Of a stretch of DNA of 32,405 nucleotides, positions 8,582 to 16,416 are shown piece by piece. The position numbers and the translations under genes were made by a program. A model generated the notes under the pieces. It searched no databases. It worked only from the letters and a program-made list of their open reading frames with translations, and had not been told where the DNA came from. Each line of letters begins with the position of its first letter. Positions within the stretch are counted from its first letter, which is position 1. The stretch is from Hydrococcus sp. Prado102 (GTDB taxonomy: Bacteria; Cyanobacteriota; Cyanobacteriia; Cyanobacteriales; Microcystaceae): contig JALOOL010000023.1 of the NCBI GenBank assembly GCA_025454425.1, positions 1-32,405 on the forward strand. The letters are read 5' to 3'.

Positions 8582-9676
8582 ATGAGCGACTTTTGCCCGA
8601 TTAAAGGATTCGACCATCTAGAATTTTATGTTGGGAATGCTAAACAGGCAGCACGCTTTTACTCGCAGTGTTTTGGCTTTACCAACACAGCTTATCGGGG
8701 TTTAGAAACTGGTAGCCGAGAAACAGCATCTTATGTTATGGAACAAAGCAATATTCGCTTTGTCTTGAGTACGGGGTTAAATCCCGATAGTGCGATTGCG
8801 CAAAGCGTCCTCAAGCATGGCGATAACGTAGCCGTTATAGCTTTAGAAGTTCCAGATGCAGTAGATGCTTACAAAGAAGCAGTCAGTCGAGGGGCGGTAG
8901 GTGCGATCGCGCCGACAGAAGAAGAAGACGGACGCGGACTATTTCGCTATTCTGCCATCCATATTTACGGCGATGTTTTACTTAAATTCGTCGATAGGGG
9001 CGATTATTCGGGGGTATTTGCCCCAGGATTCGAGCCTGTATACAGCGATCGCGCTAAAACTAAAGGAGCGGGATTAAAAGCGATCGACCACGTAGTCGGA
9101 AACGTTGAATTTGGTGCGATGGAGAGATGGGCAAAGTTTTTTGCCGAGACGATGGATTTTAGTTTATTGGTACACTTTGATGAAAAAACCATCTCCACAA
9201 AATATTCATCGTTGATGTCCAAAGTCATGCAAGACGGAGCGGGTAAGATTAAATTACCGATCAACGAACCTGCCGAAGGCGAACGCAAATCGCAGATTCA
9301 GGAGTATTTAGAATACAATTGCGGGGCAGGAATCCAACACGTTGCTTTGGCAACCGATAATATTATCGAAACGGTTACGCAGCTTAAATCGGCAGGCGTT
9401 GAATTTTTAGAAACGCCGAAAGCGTATTACGATCGCCTAGAACAGAGAATTGGAACCATCGACGAACCAATCGACAAACTAGCAGAATTAGGAATTCTCG
9501 TAGATCGGGATGAAGATGGCTATTTGCTCCAGATTTTCACACAGCCAGTGCAAGACCGTCCAACCTTGTTTTTTGAGGTAATCGAACGCCACGGGGCGCA
9601 AGGCTTCGGCGAGGGCAATTTCAAAGCATTATTCGAGGCGATCGAGCGCGAACAATCATTGCGTGGCAATCTTTAA
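8582..9676 (+). CDS. hpd: 4-hydroxyphenylpyruvate dioxygenase
   Basis: This Fe(II) enzyme converts 4-hydroxyphenylpyruvate and O2 to homogentisate and CO2, in tyrosine breakdown or tocopherol synthesis. The two vicinal-oxygen-chelate domains are seen from IKGFDHLEFYVGNA (residues 7-20) and KAIDHVVGNVEFG (166-178). The 2-His-1-carboxylate metal triad is His170, His253 (GIQHVALATDNI) and Glu332 (LFFEVIERHG), followed by the family signature GFGEGNFKALFEAIE (341-355). The length of 364 is typical. A clear AAGGAG precedes the ATG by eight bases. The homogentisate dioxygenase gene follows on the same strand with 99 bp of repeat-rich DNA between, which points to catabolic use rather than only tocopherol synthesis. 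Confidence 0.96.
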   Translation: MSDFCPIKGFDHLEFYVGNAKQAARFYSQCFGFTNTAYRGLETGSRETASYVMEQSNIRFVLSTGLNPDSAIAQSVLKHGDNVAVIALEVPDAVDAYKEAVSRGAVGAIAPTEEEDGRGLFRYSAIHIYGDVLLKFVDRGDYSGVFAPGFEPVYSDRAKTKGAGLKAIDHVVGNVEFGAMERWAKFFAETMDFSLLVHFDEKTISTKYSSLMSKVMQDGAGKIKLPINEPAEGERKSQIQEYLEYNCGAGIQHVALATDNIIETVTQLKSAGVEFLETPKAYYDRLEQRIGTIDEPIDKLAELGILVDRDEDGYLLQIFTQPVQDRPTLFFEVIERHGAQGFGEGNFKALFEAIEREQSLRGNL

Positions 9677-9723
9677 TCAGTGACCAGTTATCAGGGAACA
9701 AGGTGACAAGGAAGTTTTTGAAC

Positions 9724-9758
9724 TTTGGATCTCGGTTGAACTTTGAACTTTGAACTTT
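9724..9758 (+). repeat. Dispersed repeat copy 1, partner at 19479-19513
   Basis: A 35-bp stretch beginning TTTGGATCTCGGTTG and continuing with ACTTTGA heptamers is identical to 19479-19513. Here it runs on into CGACTTT heptamers up to the hmgA start. Both copies lie just upstream of a start codon. Confidence 0.85.
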
Positions 9759-9775
9759 CGACTTTCGACTTTGAA

Positions 9776-10936
9776 ATGACTTACTACTACAAGTTAGGAC
9801 AAATCCCTCATAAACGACACACCCAATTTCGTCAAAACGATGGTTCGTTGTATCACGAAGAGTTGATTGGGACGCGCGGTTTTTCGGGGATTCAATCTCT
9901 GCTATATCACTTGCACCCGCCAACTGCGATCGCGAAAGTATTATTAAAGGAGACGTTAGCAATTCCTTACAAAGAACCAGGCGCGTTACATCCGCGACAC
10001 CTGCGTACTGCAAATGTGGATCGAGGAGGAGATGCGATCGCAGCGCGAATTCTACTTGCAGCTAACGAAAACCTTTGCATCTATGTCGCACGTCCGACAG
10101 AATCTATGCCTTATTGGTATCGCTTTGCAGGAGGCGATGAGGTCATATTCATCCACGAAGGTGTAGGGATATTAGAGAGTCAGTTAGGAATACTCTGCTA
10201 TCGAAAGGGCGATTATTTAGTCATTCCTAGCGGGGTGTTGTGGCGCATTCTTCCCGATGCAGGAGTCGAACAGCGAATGCTTGTCATAGAAGCTAACGGA
10301 CACATCGAACCGCCAGGACGCTATATCAATCGTTACGGTCAATTTCTCGAACACGCCCCGTATTGCGAAAGAGATATACGTCCGCCAGACGAATTGATTA
10401 CCCATGATGAGGAAGGGGAATTTGAGATACGAGTTAAAGCACGCGATTCTATTACCAGTTACTTTTATCGCCACCATCCCTTAGATGTTGTAGGATGGGA
10501 CGGGCATTTTTGGCCTTATGCCTTCAATATTGAAGATTTTGAGCCAATAACAGGACGAATTCATCAGCCCCCACCCGTACATCAAACCTTTGAAGGGCCG
10601 GGATTTGTTATTTGTTCCTTCGTCCCTCGGCTGTTCGATTACCATCCTCAAGCGATTCCCGCCCCCTACAACCATGCAAACGTCGATTCCGATGAAGTTC
10701 TTTATTATGTCGAGGGAAACTTTATGTCGCGCAAAGGCATAGAACGAGCATCAATTACCATTCATCCTGGCGGTATTCCTCACGGGCCACATCCAGGAAC
10801 CTATGAAGGTTCTATAGGAAAAGAACGAACAGACGAACTAGCCGTAATGATTGACACCTTTCGTCCTTTAAAACTTACCCAAAATGCGGCATCTTTAGAA
10901 GACAAAAACTATGCATACAGTTGGATTGCTCGATAA
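9776..10936 (+). CDS. hmgA: Homogentisate 1,2-dioxygenase
   Basis: The enzyme opens the homogentisate ring to maleylacetoacetate using Fe(II) and O2. The sequence from MTYYYKLGQIPHKRHTQFR is characteristic, with RHHPLDVVGWDGHFWPYAFN in the middle. The likely iron ligands are His300 and Glu307 (YNHANVDSDEVLYYV) and His336 (GGIPHGPHPG). I start it at the ATG at 9776 (386 residues); a frame-open start at 9743 would only translate the heptamer repeat. No Shine-Dalgarno is visible, because STRR heptamers fill the leader up to four bases before the ATG. It follows hpd. Maleylacetoacetate isomerase and fumarylacetoacetase, needed to finish the route, are not in the window. Confidence 0.94.
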   Translation: MTYYYKLGQIPHKRHTQFRQNDGSLYHEELIGTRGFSGIQSLLYHLHPPTAIAKVLLKETLAIPYKEPGALHPRHLRTANVDRGGDAIAARILLAANENLCIYVARPTESMPYWYRFAGGDEVIFIHEGVGILESQLGILCYRKGDYLVIPSGVLWRILPDAGVEQRMLVIEANGHIEPPGRYINRYGQFLEHAPYCERDIRPPDELITHDEEGEFEIRVKARDSITSYFYRHHPLDVVGWDGHFWPYAFNIEDFEPITGRIHQPPPVHQTFEGPGFVICSFVPRLFDYHPQAIPAPYNHANVDSDEVLYYVEGNFMSRKGIERASITIHPGGIPHGPHPGTYEGSIGKERTDELAVMIDTFRPLKLTQNAASLEDKNYAYSWIAR

Positions 10937-10940
10937 AATT

Positions 10941-10984
10941 CTCTGTTTTCTCCCTCTGTGCGTCCTCTGTACCTCTGTGGTTTT
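10941..10984. repeat. CTCTGTG-type dispersed repeat
   Basis: Iterations of CCTCTGT/CTCTGTG with one-base variations fill the gap between the convergent hmgA and nrtS-like genes. Related units occur in opposite sense at 27258-27298 (CGCAGAGG) and again near 27391-27410. This repeat type is common in cyanobacterial intergenic DNA. Confidence 0.6.
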
Positions 10985-10995
10985 AATCAGTACAC

Positions 10996-11250
10996 TCATT
11001 CAAGTGAAGAAGAACTATGCTTACCCAGTTTTCGACGATAACTATATTGACCGTAGACATTGACCAAATAAGGCATTGCGTAAGTCAAAAGAGCAGAAAT
11101 CCAACGTTCGCGATTCATTTCTCCTCTTAAAAGGGCAGGACTATGATTGATTAAAAAAAGCAAAGAACCGACAAATATAGCTGTTTTGAAACCTGTAGGA
11201 AGAAATTCTGGATCGAACAAACTAACGAGATAACCCTTAAACATTTTCAT
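10996..11250 (-). CDS. Small membrane protein, probable NrtS-type nitrate/nitrite transporter
   Basis: The product is 84 residues with two hydrophobic stretches (about 21-37, KTAIFVGSLLFLINHSP, and about 51-68, ISALLTYAMPYLVNVYG). Pattern elements such as GFKTAIFVGSLLFLINH, a central RERW and PYLVNVYGQY match my memory of the NrtS family, the small two-helix nitrate/nitrite permeases found in some cyanobacteria. The assignment rests on recall of the family rather than a search. The gene is convergent with hmgA and divergent from the diiron-oxidase-like gene. An unrelated small membrane protein is the alternative. Confidence 0.65.
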   Translation of the reverse strand: MKMFKGYLVSLFDPEFLPTGFKTAIFVGSLLFLINHSPALLRGEMNRERWISALLTYAMPYLVNVYGQYSYRRKLGKHSSSSLE

Positions 11251-11392
11251 CGATCTCTACAAATAAAAACAACTAACTTTGATTTCATTTAAGAATAGAT
11301 CGGGAAAGAGGATTTTAATTGAATCAAAGATTACACAACTTTCCTAAAAGTCACAAGAGAAAAATAAATTTTATACTAAAAGGAATCGAATT

Positions 11393-12319
11393 ATGAATCA
11401 AGTTCTTACTGCACATCCAAACCATCTAACGATCTCCTCGCGAATTGAGGAACGCTTGCGTCGGGGAGAACTGACGACCGAGCAAGTAAAGGACTTCCAA
11501 GACTTTCTTAGCGAAGTCGATCGCAAACTCTTACAACATCATATTATCCTCAATAATGCCTACACTTGTTGGTTTAGTGAGGGTGAAGTTACTGATGAAG
11601 AATTACGGTATTTTCTTAAACAATTCTCTGTTTTTTCCAACCAGTTCTTGATTGCAGCTTTGTTGAAAGAAATCAATGCGCCTACCTTACAACAATCGCG
11701 ATCGAGTCGAGAGATATTATTAAACGAATTAGGCGTAATTTACCGCAAACCCGAACCTAAGAAGGCAGAAGGCAAAGCATTAGAGAAAAATTTGGAGGAG
11801 GAAGATAAAGATCGCGAAGGCGACCCCGAATTAGTTAGCACCGAAGGCACGGTGGATGGTGGGATTTGTCGTTTTAGTGCGGCGCATTTTGAATGGTTAG
11901 TCGGTGTCGCTCAAGGATTGGGGTTGGGTTATGCAGATATCGGCAAGCGCAAACATGGCAGTCCTACAACCTTACATTTCTGCGACGAGTTGATACGACT
12001 CTATGGTAGCGACGATCCATCTATTGCAGAGGGCGCTAGCTTTGCGGTTGAAAACTGGGCTGCGGCTGGTTTCTGGCAGGATTTAGAAGACGGACTGACG
12101 CGCATTAAGCAGACGCGACATCCGCATCTACGTTTGGCATTCTTTACCTGGCACAATCGCGTCGAGGGACAACACGCCGGACATACGTTAGAGGAATTGG
12201 AAGAGGTTTACTTTCAGTCGTATTTTGACAGAGATAAGTTTATGCAAGGAGGTCGAGAGATTTTAGAAGCTATTGCGGTTTTTTGGGATGGGTTGGAAAG
12301 CGATCGCCTTGGGATATAG
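11393..12319 (+). CDS. Heme-oxygenase-like diiron (iron-containing redox enzyme) family protein
   Basis: The 308-residue protein is helical. An N-terminal helical region (about 1-110) is joined by a charged linker (about 122-145, KKAEGKALEKNLEEEDKDRE) to a C-terminal helical bundle. Acid and histidine pairs that suit a heme-oxygenase-like diiron oxidase site are Glu220 (FAVENWAAAGFW) and Glu258, His261 and His264 (HNRVEGQHAGHTLEELEEV). The fold assignment is inferred from the spacing of these residues and the helical pattern; substrate unknown. An AAAGGAA precedes the ATG by eight bases. It is divergent from the nrtS-like gene (142 bp) and convergent with the histidine kinase. A non-enzymatic TenA/PqqC-like protein is possible. 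Confidence 0.65.
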   Translation: MNQVLTAHPNHLTISSRIEERLRRGELTTEQVKDFQDFLSEVDRKLLQHHIILNNAYTCWFSEGEVTDEELRYFLKQFSVFSNQFLIAALLKEINAPTLQQSRSSREILLNELGVIYRKPEPKKAEGKALEKNLEEEDKDREGDPELVSTEGTVDGGICRFSAAHFEWLVGVAQGLGLGYADIGKRKHGSPTTLHFCDELIRLYGSDDPSIAEGASFAVENWAAAGFWQDLEDGLTRIKQTRHPHLRLAFFTWHNRVEGQHAGHTLEELEEVYFQSYFDRDKFMQGGREILEAIAVFWDGLESDRLGI

Positions 12320-12339
12320 GTGTTTTTTATCTCACGCCC

Positions 12340-12470
12340 AGACGCGGAGTACGGGGAGACTAAGGAGGACTTGGGGGACTTTTTGAGACAAGGAGGACAA
12401 GGAAGACAAGGAAGTGTGGGGAGAATCTTTACTTTCGACTTTCGACTTTCGACTTCCGACTTTCGACTTT
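12340..12470. repeat. Composite dispersed repeat: GGACAAG units plus CGACTTT heptamers
   Basis: The stretch combines CAAGGA/GACAAGG iterations (about 12364-12415) with five to six CGACTTT heptamers (12431-12470, one variant CGACTTC). Its reverse complement shares the 18-bp core GTCGAAAGTAAAGATTCT, then CCTTGTC iterations, with the insertion inside the acyl-activating enzyme gene (18958-18975). The last heptamer overlaps the stop codon of the histidine kinase (12469-12471). Confidence 0.8.
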
Positions 12471-13674
12471 AAGAGAAAGGGGTGTTTAAATTTAGAGGGA
12501 GAATCACTTTGAATGTCGATCCTTCTCCTGGTTGAGAAGCAATATAGATTCTTCCTTGTAACAATGTAACTAATTTATCGACGATCGCTAATCCTAGTCC
12601 GGTGCTATCGGGGGGACGATTTCCATCAAAGGTTTTTGCTCTCTCAAAAGGTTTAAAAAGGCGTATTTGGTCTTCTGGTGCAATGCCAATACCCGTATCT
12701 TGTACCGCGATCGACCATTCTCGATCCGAGAGTAAACGACATTCAATGGTAACGCTTCCTGTTTCTGTATAGCGAATGGCATTGCTGACTAAGTTCATTA
12801 CCATCTGTTGCAGGCGAAAAGGATCGGTTGTGACTTCAACGGGAGCGTTTTCGCAGTCTACTACAAGCTTCAATCCGCGCGAATCGGCTAAGGGTTGCAT
12901 GACTTCTACGACGGTTCTAACCACCGTTCGCACTTTTACTGGTGATAATTGTAACTTGAGCATTCCTTGGCGATCGCGACAAAATTCTAGTGCATCGTTG
13001 ATAAGACGCAAAAGCTGACGACCGTTGTTGAGAACGCGCTCGATATGCTCTAAGCTGGGTACGGTATCGCGTATCTGAGATTGTTTGGATTGACGCAAAT
13101 ATAAATCTGAGTATCCGATAATAGAAGTTAGGGGCGTTTTAAATTCGTGGGCGAGGAAAGAAAGGTTATCTTGACTGACGCGGACGAGACGTTTGAGTTC
13201 TTCGACGGTTAAACTTAGTTGATTTTGTAGCTGTTGTAGTTCTTGCAATCGTTCTTCGACATAGCTTTGAAAACATTGCGCGATCGCGGCATCTACTACC
13301 TGATTGATTAACGATACCGCCCTAAAGACTTCCTGTGCAGTGCCTTGCATCATGCCTTCTTGAAGGTTTTCTAAAATCAGCGATCGCAACAGGTGATATT
13401 CTCGCACGACTTCGGCGGGATCGAAATTCTGTTCTGCTCTGAGTATGCCATGATGAATACTTGCTTCGGCAATTGTTTTTAGGTCATTTTTTCGATCTTG
13501 TGCCAATACCGTTACTAAGGCATTGAGAACATCGCTAATGCGGTCTTTTACTCCTTCTATCGAAAGATTTTTAGTACTTTTAATATTTTTATCTTGAATA
13601 ACAGCATCTATCCATTGTTGCGTTATGTCATCTGTTTTTTTCGTCAGCAGTTGACTAAAGTCTTTCACGAACAA
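12469..13674 (-). CDS. Sensor histidine kinase with an RsbRD-like N-terminal domain
   Basis: Residues about 1-140 form an all-helical region (LLTKKTDDITQQWIDAVIQD ... FDPAEVVREYHLLRSLI) that resembles the RsbRD/globin-like sensor N-terminus. A short coiled coil follows (about 138-168). The HisKA box is FLAHEFKTPLTSIIGYS with the phosphoacceptor His176. The HATPase_c domain shows the N box NLVSNAIRYT, G1 DTGIGI, F box and G2 GLGLAIV. No transmembrane segment is seen, so it is likely cytoplasmic. No response regulator gene is adjacent, so it is an orphan kinase. It is convergent with the diiron-type gene. The signal sensed is unknown. Confidence 0.9.
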   Translation of the reverse strand: MFVKDFSQLLTKKTDDITQQWIDAVIQDKNIKSTKNLSIEGVKDRISDVLNALVTVLAQDRKNDLKTIAEASIHHGILRAEQNFDPAEVVREYHLLRSLILENLQEGMMQGTAQEVFRAVSLINQVVDAAIAQCFQSYVEERLQELQQLQNQLSLTVEELKRLVRVSQDNLSFLAHEFKTPLTSIIGYSDLYLRQSKQSQIRDTVPSLEHIERVLNNGRQLLRLINDALEFCRDRQGMLKLQLSPVKVRTVVRTVVEVMQPLADSRGLKLVVDCENAPVEVTTDPFRLQQMVMNLVSNAIRYTETGSVTIECRLLSDREWSIAVQDTGIGIAPEDQIRLFKPFERAKTFDGNRPPDSTGLGLAIVDKLVTLLQGRIYIASQPGEGSTFKVILPLNLNTPFS

Positions 13675-13770
13675 CGCCCAAATTTATTATTTTTTAAGCA
13701 TCCTTTGAAAAACCTTCGTTTTACTACTAACTGAAAGCTAGTTTTAATTACTCCTGAAGATAGATTTTTC

Positions 13771-14340
13771 CTAGCAACGATTTATGCGATCGCAATGTAA
13801 GGGAAGTTCTAACGTCATCAAATGTTCGTTCCAGAAACGTCCGTTTTTTAAAAATGTTTCCTGTTCGGTTCCATAGATACGGAAGCCGAACGATTGGTAA
13901 AGGCGAATTGCCGCTTCTTGTTCGGTTACGACGGTTAAATTAATTCTTCTTATATTTTGTTTATTAGCTACCCAACTCAAAGCCTTCTTTACAAGCAATT
14001 TTCCGCAACCATTGCGGCGAAATGAGGGCAGAATATATAGCCCAGCCAAATAAGCACGGTGTTTCTCATTTGTTGCATCATAACGAGAAATCCGAACAAT
14101 GCCAACGAGTTGCTGGTTAGAAAATGCTCCAAAAAAGCAACGCTCATCGCTTTCTATGAGTCTTGTGGCGGTTTCAGCAAGATTTGGTTCGTCTTCCGGT
14201 AGCGAACCAAAAGCTGGCGGTTGTTCGTTTAGCGCGCGCAGACGCACAACGCGATATGACTCAGCATCGGCAGGAGTCAGCGATCGTATACTAATTGAAA
14301 TGTTATTGTGCTGAGGTTCGATAGTTTGGCTTTCATCCAT
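13771..14340 (-). CDS. GNAT-family N-acetyltransferase
   Basis: The protein of 189 residues carries the acetyl-CoA-binding region YLAGLYILPSFRRNGCGKLLVKKALSW (motif A, R/Q-x-x-G-x-G/A type as RRNGCG, about residues 100-126). Motif B follows as INLTVVTEQEAAIRLYQSFGFRIYGTE. The N-terminus IRSLTPADAESYRVVRLRAL is also typical. The acceptor (amino acid, peptide or small amine) cannot be told from sequence. It lies between the histidine kinase and the hairpin cluster at 14398-14508, all on the minus strand. Confidence 0.88.
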   Translation of the reverse strand: MDESQTIEPQHNNISISIRSLTPADAESYRVVRLRALNEQPPAFGSLPEDEPNLAETATRLIESDERCFFGAFSNQQLVGIVRISRYDATNEKHRAYLAGLYILPSFRRNGCGKLLVKKALSWVANKQNIRRINLTVVTEQEAAIRLYQSFGFRIYGTEQETFLKNGRFWNEHLMTLELPLHCDRINRC

Positions 14341-14397
14341 GAAATGCCTAACAGTTTAGTTGCTTCTCTAGAGATCTTGCACTATTCTCAATAATCC

Positions 14398-14508
14398 GAC
14401 AGCGATTTAAATCGCTGTCTCATATATAAAGTCGTCTAAAGACGACTGAGCAAGTATTTTAGTCCATTTTAATGGACTTTAAATGTAAGACGGGGAATTG
14501 ATTCCCCG
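14398..14508. repeat. Cluster of four perfect short hairpins (composite palindromic repeat)
   Basis: Four separate perfect inverted repeats follow each other: 14398-14419 (11-bp arms GACAGCGATTT/AAATCGCTGTC, no loop), 14430-14447 (AGTCGTC-TAAA-GACGACT), 14461-14478 (AGTCCATT-TT-AATGGACT) and 14491-14508 (CGGGGAAT-TG-ATTCCCCG). Each has a different sequence, so this is not a tandem repeat. They fill the gap between the DUF2358 and GNAT genes. Similar strings occur in filamentous cyanobacterial genomes as far as I recall. It could be a mobile palindromic element or a structured RNA. Confidence 0.8.
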
Positions 14509-14538
14509 ACGGTTGATTGAAAGAATGCAAGCACTCAC

Positions 14539-14982
14539 TTAACCTTTCTGAAAAAACTGCTTAAGAATCTCACTTGGTTTGCGATCCCAGGTGTCAATAT
14601 GCTCGAAAATCAGACCTTCTGCGGTAAGTTTATAAGTGGAATAGCCATTAAAGAAGATTTTAGCTTTCCAAGGTACGCGCAAAGTCCCCCGTACCGTCCA
14701 ATTTGCCAAAATGATATCTTTCGCCGTTTGCTTAACGTCGTGCAAGTCGAAATAGATTTCGCTAAAAAAGAGTTGACCGTGAAACCTCAAAGTCCAAAAG
14801 ATAATACGATAGTTGAATTTGCTGCTAAAAGTGTTAACTGGGTCTTGAAAAAAGATATCTTTGGTATAAATATCGTAAGTAAGATCGACTTTAAACAAGC
14901 TCGGCAATTCAGCTTTGAGAGTTGCGATCGCTTGTTCGACTCGTGCTTGATAATCTGGCGCTCTTTCGACGCATTCGCTCAA
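14539..14982 (-). CDS. DUF2358 domain protein
   Basis: The product of 147 residues resembles the DUF2358 family shared by cyanobacteria and plastids. The conserved run DLTYDIYTKDIFFQDPVNTF (about 39-58) is followed by YRIIFWTLRFHGQLFFSEIY and TWDRKPSEILKQFF at the C-terminus. The fold is probably NTF2-like (small alpha+beta cone). No signal peptide or membrane segment is seen. Biochemical function is unknown in the family. It is a single gene, with the hairpin cluster downstream and the redoxin gene 160 bp upstream on the same strand. Confidence 0.82.
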   Translation of the reverse strand: MSECVERAPDYQARVEQAIATLKAELPSLFKVDLTYDIYTKDIFFQDPVNTFSSKFNYRIIFWTLRFHGQLFFSEIYFDLHDVKQTAKDIILANWTVRGTLRVPWKAKIFFNGYSTYKLTAEGLIFEHIDTWDRKPSEILKQFFQKG

Positions 14983-15142
14983 ATTCCCCTCCTTAATTTA
15001 ATTAAAATATCTAAGAAACATTCGAGCCATCTTAACCCTTGTTGTTAAATTAGAATATAAGTCTTGAAGTCCCCCTTGGAAAGGGGGATTTAGGGGGAGC
15101 TTACGTTTAATATTGAATTAAAACCTATTTTTGGGACAACTT

Positions 15143-15676
15143 TTAACCAATCTTTTCTAACTCTTTCAGGATTAAATCTGTATAAGCATTACTATCGATA
15201 AATGAAAACAAATGCTTATAAGTAATGCGACCTTCGCGATCGATAATATACTGGGCGGGTAATGGCGCTCCTAAAGCTTGTCCGGCTCCATAAAGGCGAA
15301 AGGTATTACAATCGGGATCGTACAAGAAGGGATAAGGTAGATAGAGGTCAGAAACAATTTGCTCGCTTTGTACGGGGTCGGTACTAGAAATCATCAGCAA
15401 TTCTGCCCCGCGATCGCGAATTTCTTGATAGCTTTGTTTTAAATCCTGGATATGGGGATAACAAAACGGACAAAAAAGTTTTTCAGTAAAGATGCGCGTA
15501 AATGCCAGTACGACAGGTTGTTGACCTCGATAATCCGATAATTTAACAACTCCGCCTCCAATGCGAGGTAAAGTAAAATCAGGTGCTACATCGCCAACGG
15601 ATGGCACTCGAAATCCTGGCAAAGGAATAAAATTTTTAGCAAAGCGTTCGTTAAATAGTCCTGTATTTCCAGTCAT
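15143..15676 (-). CDS. Peroxiredoxin-like / AhpC-TSA family redoxin
   Basis: A thioredoxin-fold redoxin of 177 residues: [28 protein letters not shown], then [26 protein letters not shown]. The active site is CPFC (a CxxC pair) rather than the single peroxidatic cysteine in a PxxxTxxC context, so a thiol-disulfide or thiol-peroxidase role is both possible. [15 protein letters not shown] and [14 protein letters not shown] continue the fold. No signal peptide is seen. Three TAATTCG heptamers (15684-15704) lie directly upstream of its ATG with no clear Shine-Dalgarno. It is divergent from the methyltransferase gene. Confidence 0.87.
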   Translation of the reverse strand: MTGNTGLFNERFAKNFIPLPGFRVPSVGDVAPDFTLPRIGGGVVKLSDYRGQQPVVLAFTRIFTEKLFCPFCYPHIQDLKQSYQEIRDRGAELLMISSTDPVQSEQIVSDLYLPYPFLYDPDCNTFRLYGAGQALGAPLPAQYIIDREGRITYKHLFSFIDSNAYTDLILKELEKIG

Positions 15677-15683
15677 GACAAAA

Positions 15684-15704
15684 TAATTCGTAATTCGTAA
15701 TTCG
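15684..15704. repeat. Three TAATTCG heptamers before the redoxin start
   Basis: Exactly three TAATTCG units are followed by TAATTA. The array begins eight bases upstream of the redoxin ATG (minus strand, 15676) and occupies its leader. STRR-type heptamer repeat. Confidence 0.85.
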
Positions 15705-15810
15705 TAATTAAAATGCGTTAATTACGAAGCCCCGAATGTGGTTTGAGAATTTGTTAAGCTTTTTTTCAAGGTAACACAAACTTCAATCTTGGTAAGATTA
15801 GGGAGGCATC

Positions 15811-16416
15811 ATGGATAAACCGCGCGAATTTCCAAATTGGGAACAGCTATACCAAGAACAGCAAGTGGAATCGATGCCTTGGTTTCATTCGCAACTCGAT
15901 CCCAACCTCGATCGCGCTTTAACTCAACTAAACATTCATAATGGTACTTGTTTAGATATCGGTACGGGGCCGGGAACTCAAGCGATGGCTTTAGCACAGA
16001 GGGGTTTTCAAGTTACGGCGAGCGATCTTTCGGAAACTGCGATCGCAAAAGCTTCTCAAAAAGCTAAAGAAAAAGGTCTAGCTATCTCCTGGCAACAAGA
16101 TGATATCCTCAATAGCCAGCTAAAACAAGAATTCGATTTTGTTTTCGATCGCGGTTGTTTCCACGTTTTTCCTCCCGAATGCAGACATGACTACGTTCGA
16201 GTTGTTGCAGGTTTAATTAAGCCAGAAGGTTATTTATTTTTAAAGACTTTTAGCGTCAAAGAAACCCGTCCTGAAGGCCCCTATCGATTCGCTCCCCAAG
16301 CAATAGAGGAAATTTTTCAAAGTTGCTTTCATCTCTATTCGTCAGAAGAAACAGTTTACCAAGGAACCTTAAATCCACTTCCAAAAGCTTTATTCTGCGT
16401 TCTCAAAAAATTATAA
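15811..16416 (+). CDS. Class I SAM-dependent methyltransferase
   Basis: A seven-strand methyltransferase of 201 residues. Motif I is CLDIGTGPGTQAMALAQRG (about 48-66), motif II VTASDLSETAIAKA, and the post-I acid and motif III are seen in WQQDDI and FDFVFDRGCFHVFP. This arrangement, with DRGCFHVFP, resembles the thiopurine/TehB-like small-molecule methyltransferases. The N-terminus NWEQLYQEQQVESMPWFHSQL is also typical of that group. GGGAGGC (15800-15806) four bases before the ATG is a strong ribosome binding site. Substrate unknown. It is divergent from the redoxin. Confidence 0.9.
   Translation: MDKPREFPNWEQLYQEQQVESMPWFHSQLDPNLDRALTQLNIHNGTCLDIGTGPGTQAMALAQRGFQVTASDLSETAIAKASQKAKEKGLAISWQQDDILNSQLKQEFDFVFDRGCFHVFPPECRHDYVRVVAGLIKPEGYLFLKTFSVKETRPEGPYRFAPQAIEEIFQSCFHLYSSEETVYQGTLNPLPKALFCVLKKL

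Noticed and set aside
12431-12470. Regular short repeats that could suggest a CRISPR array
   Set aside because: The units are 7 bp in direct tandem without spacers; this is an STRR-type repeat. No cas genes are in the window.
14599-15048. Open frame of 149 codons on the plus strand opposite DUF2358
   Set aside because: The opposite strand encodes a recognisable DUF2358 protein in this exact span; this frame is its shadow.
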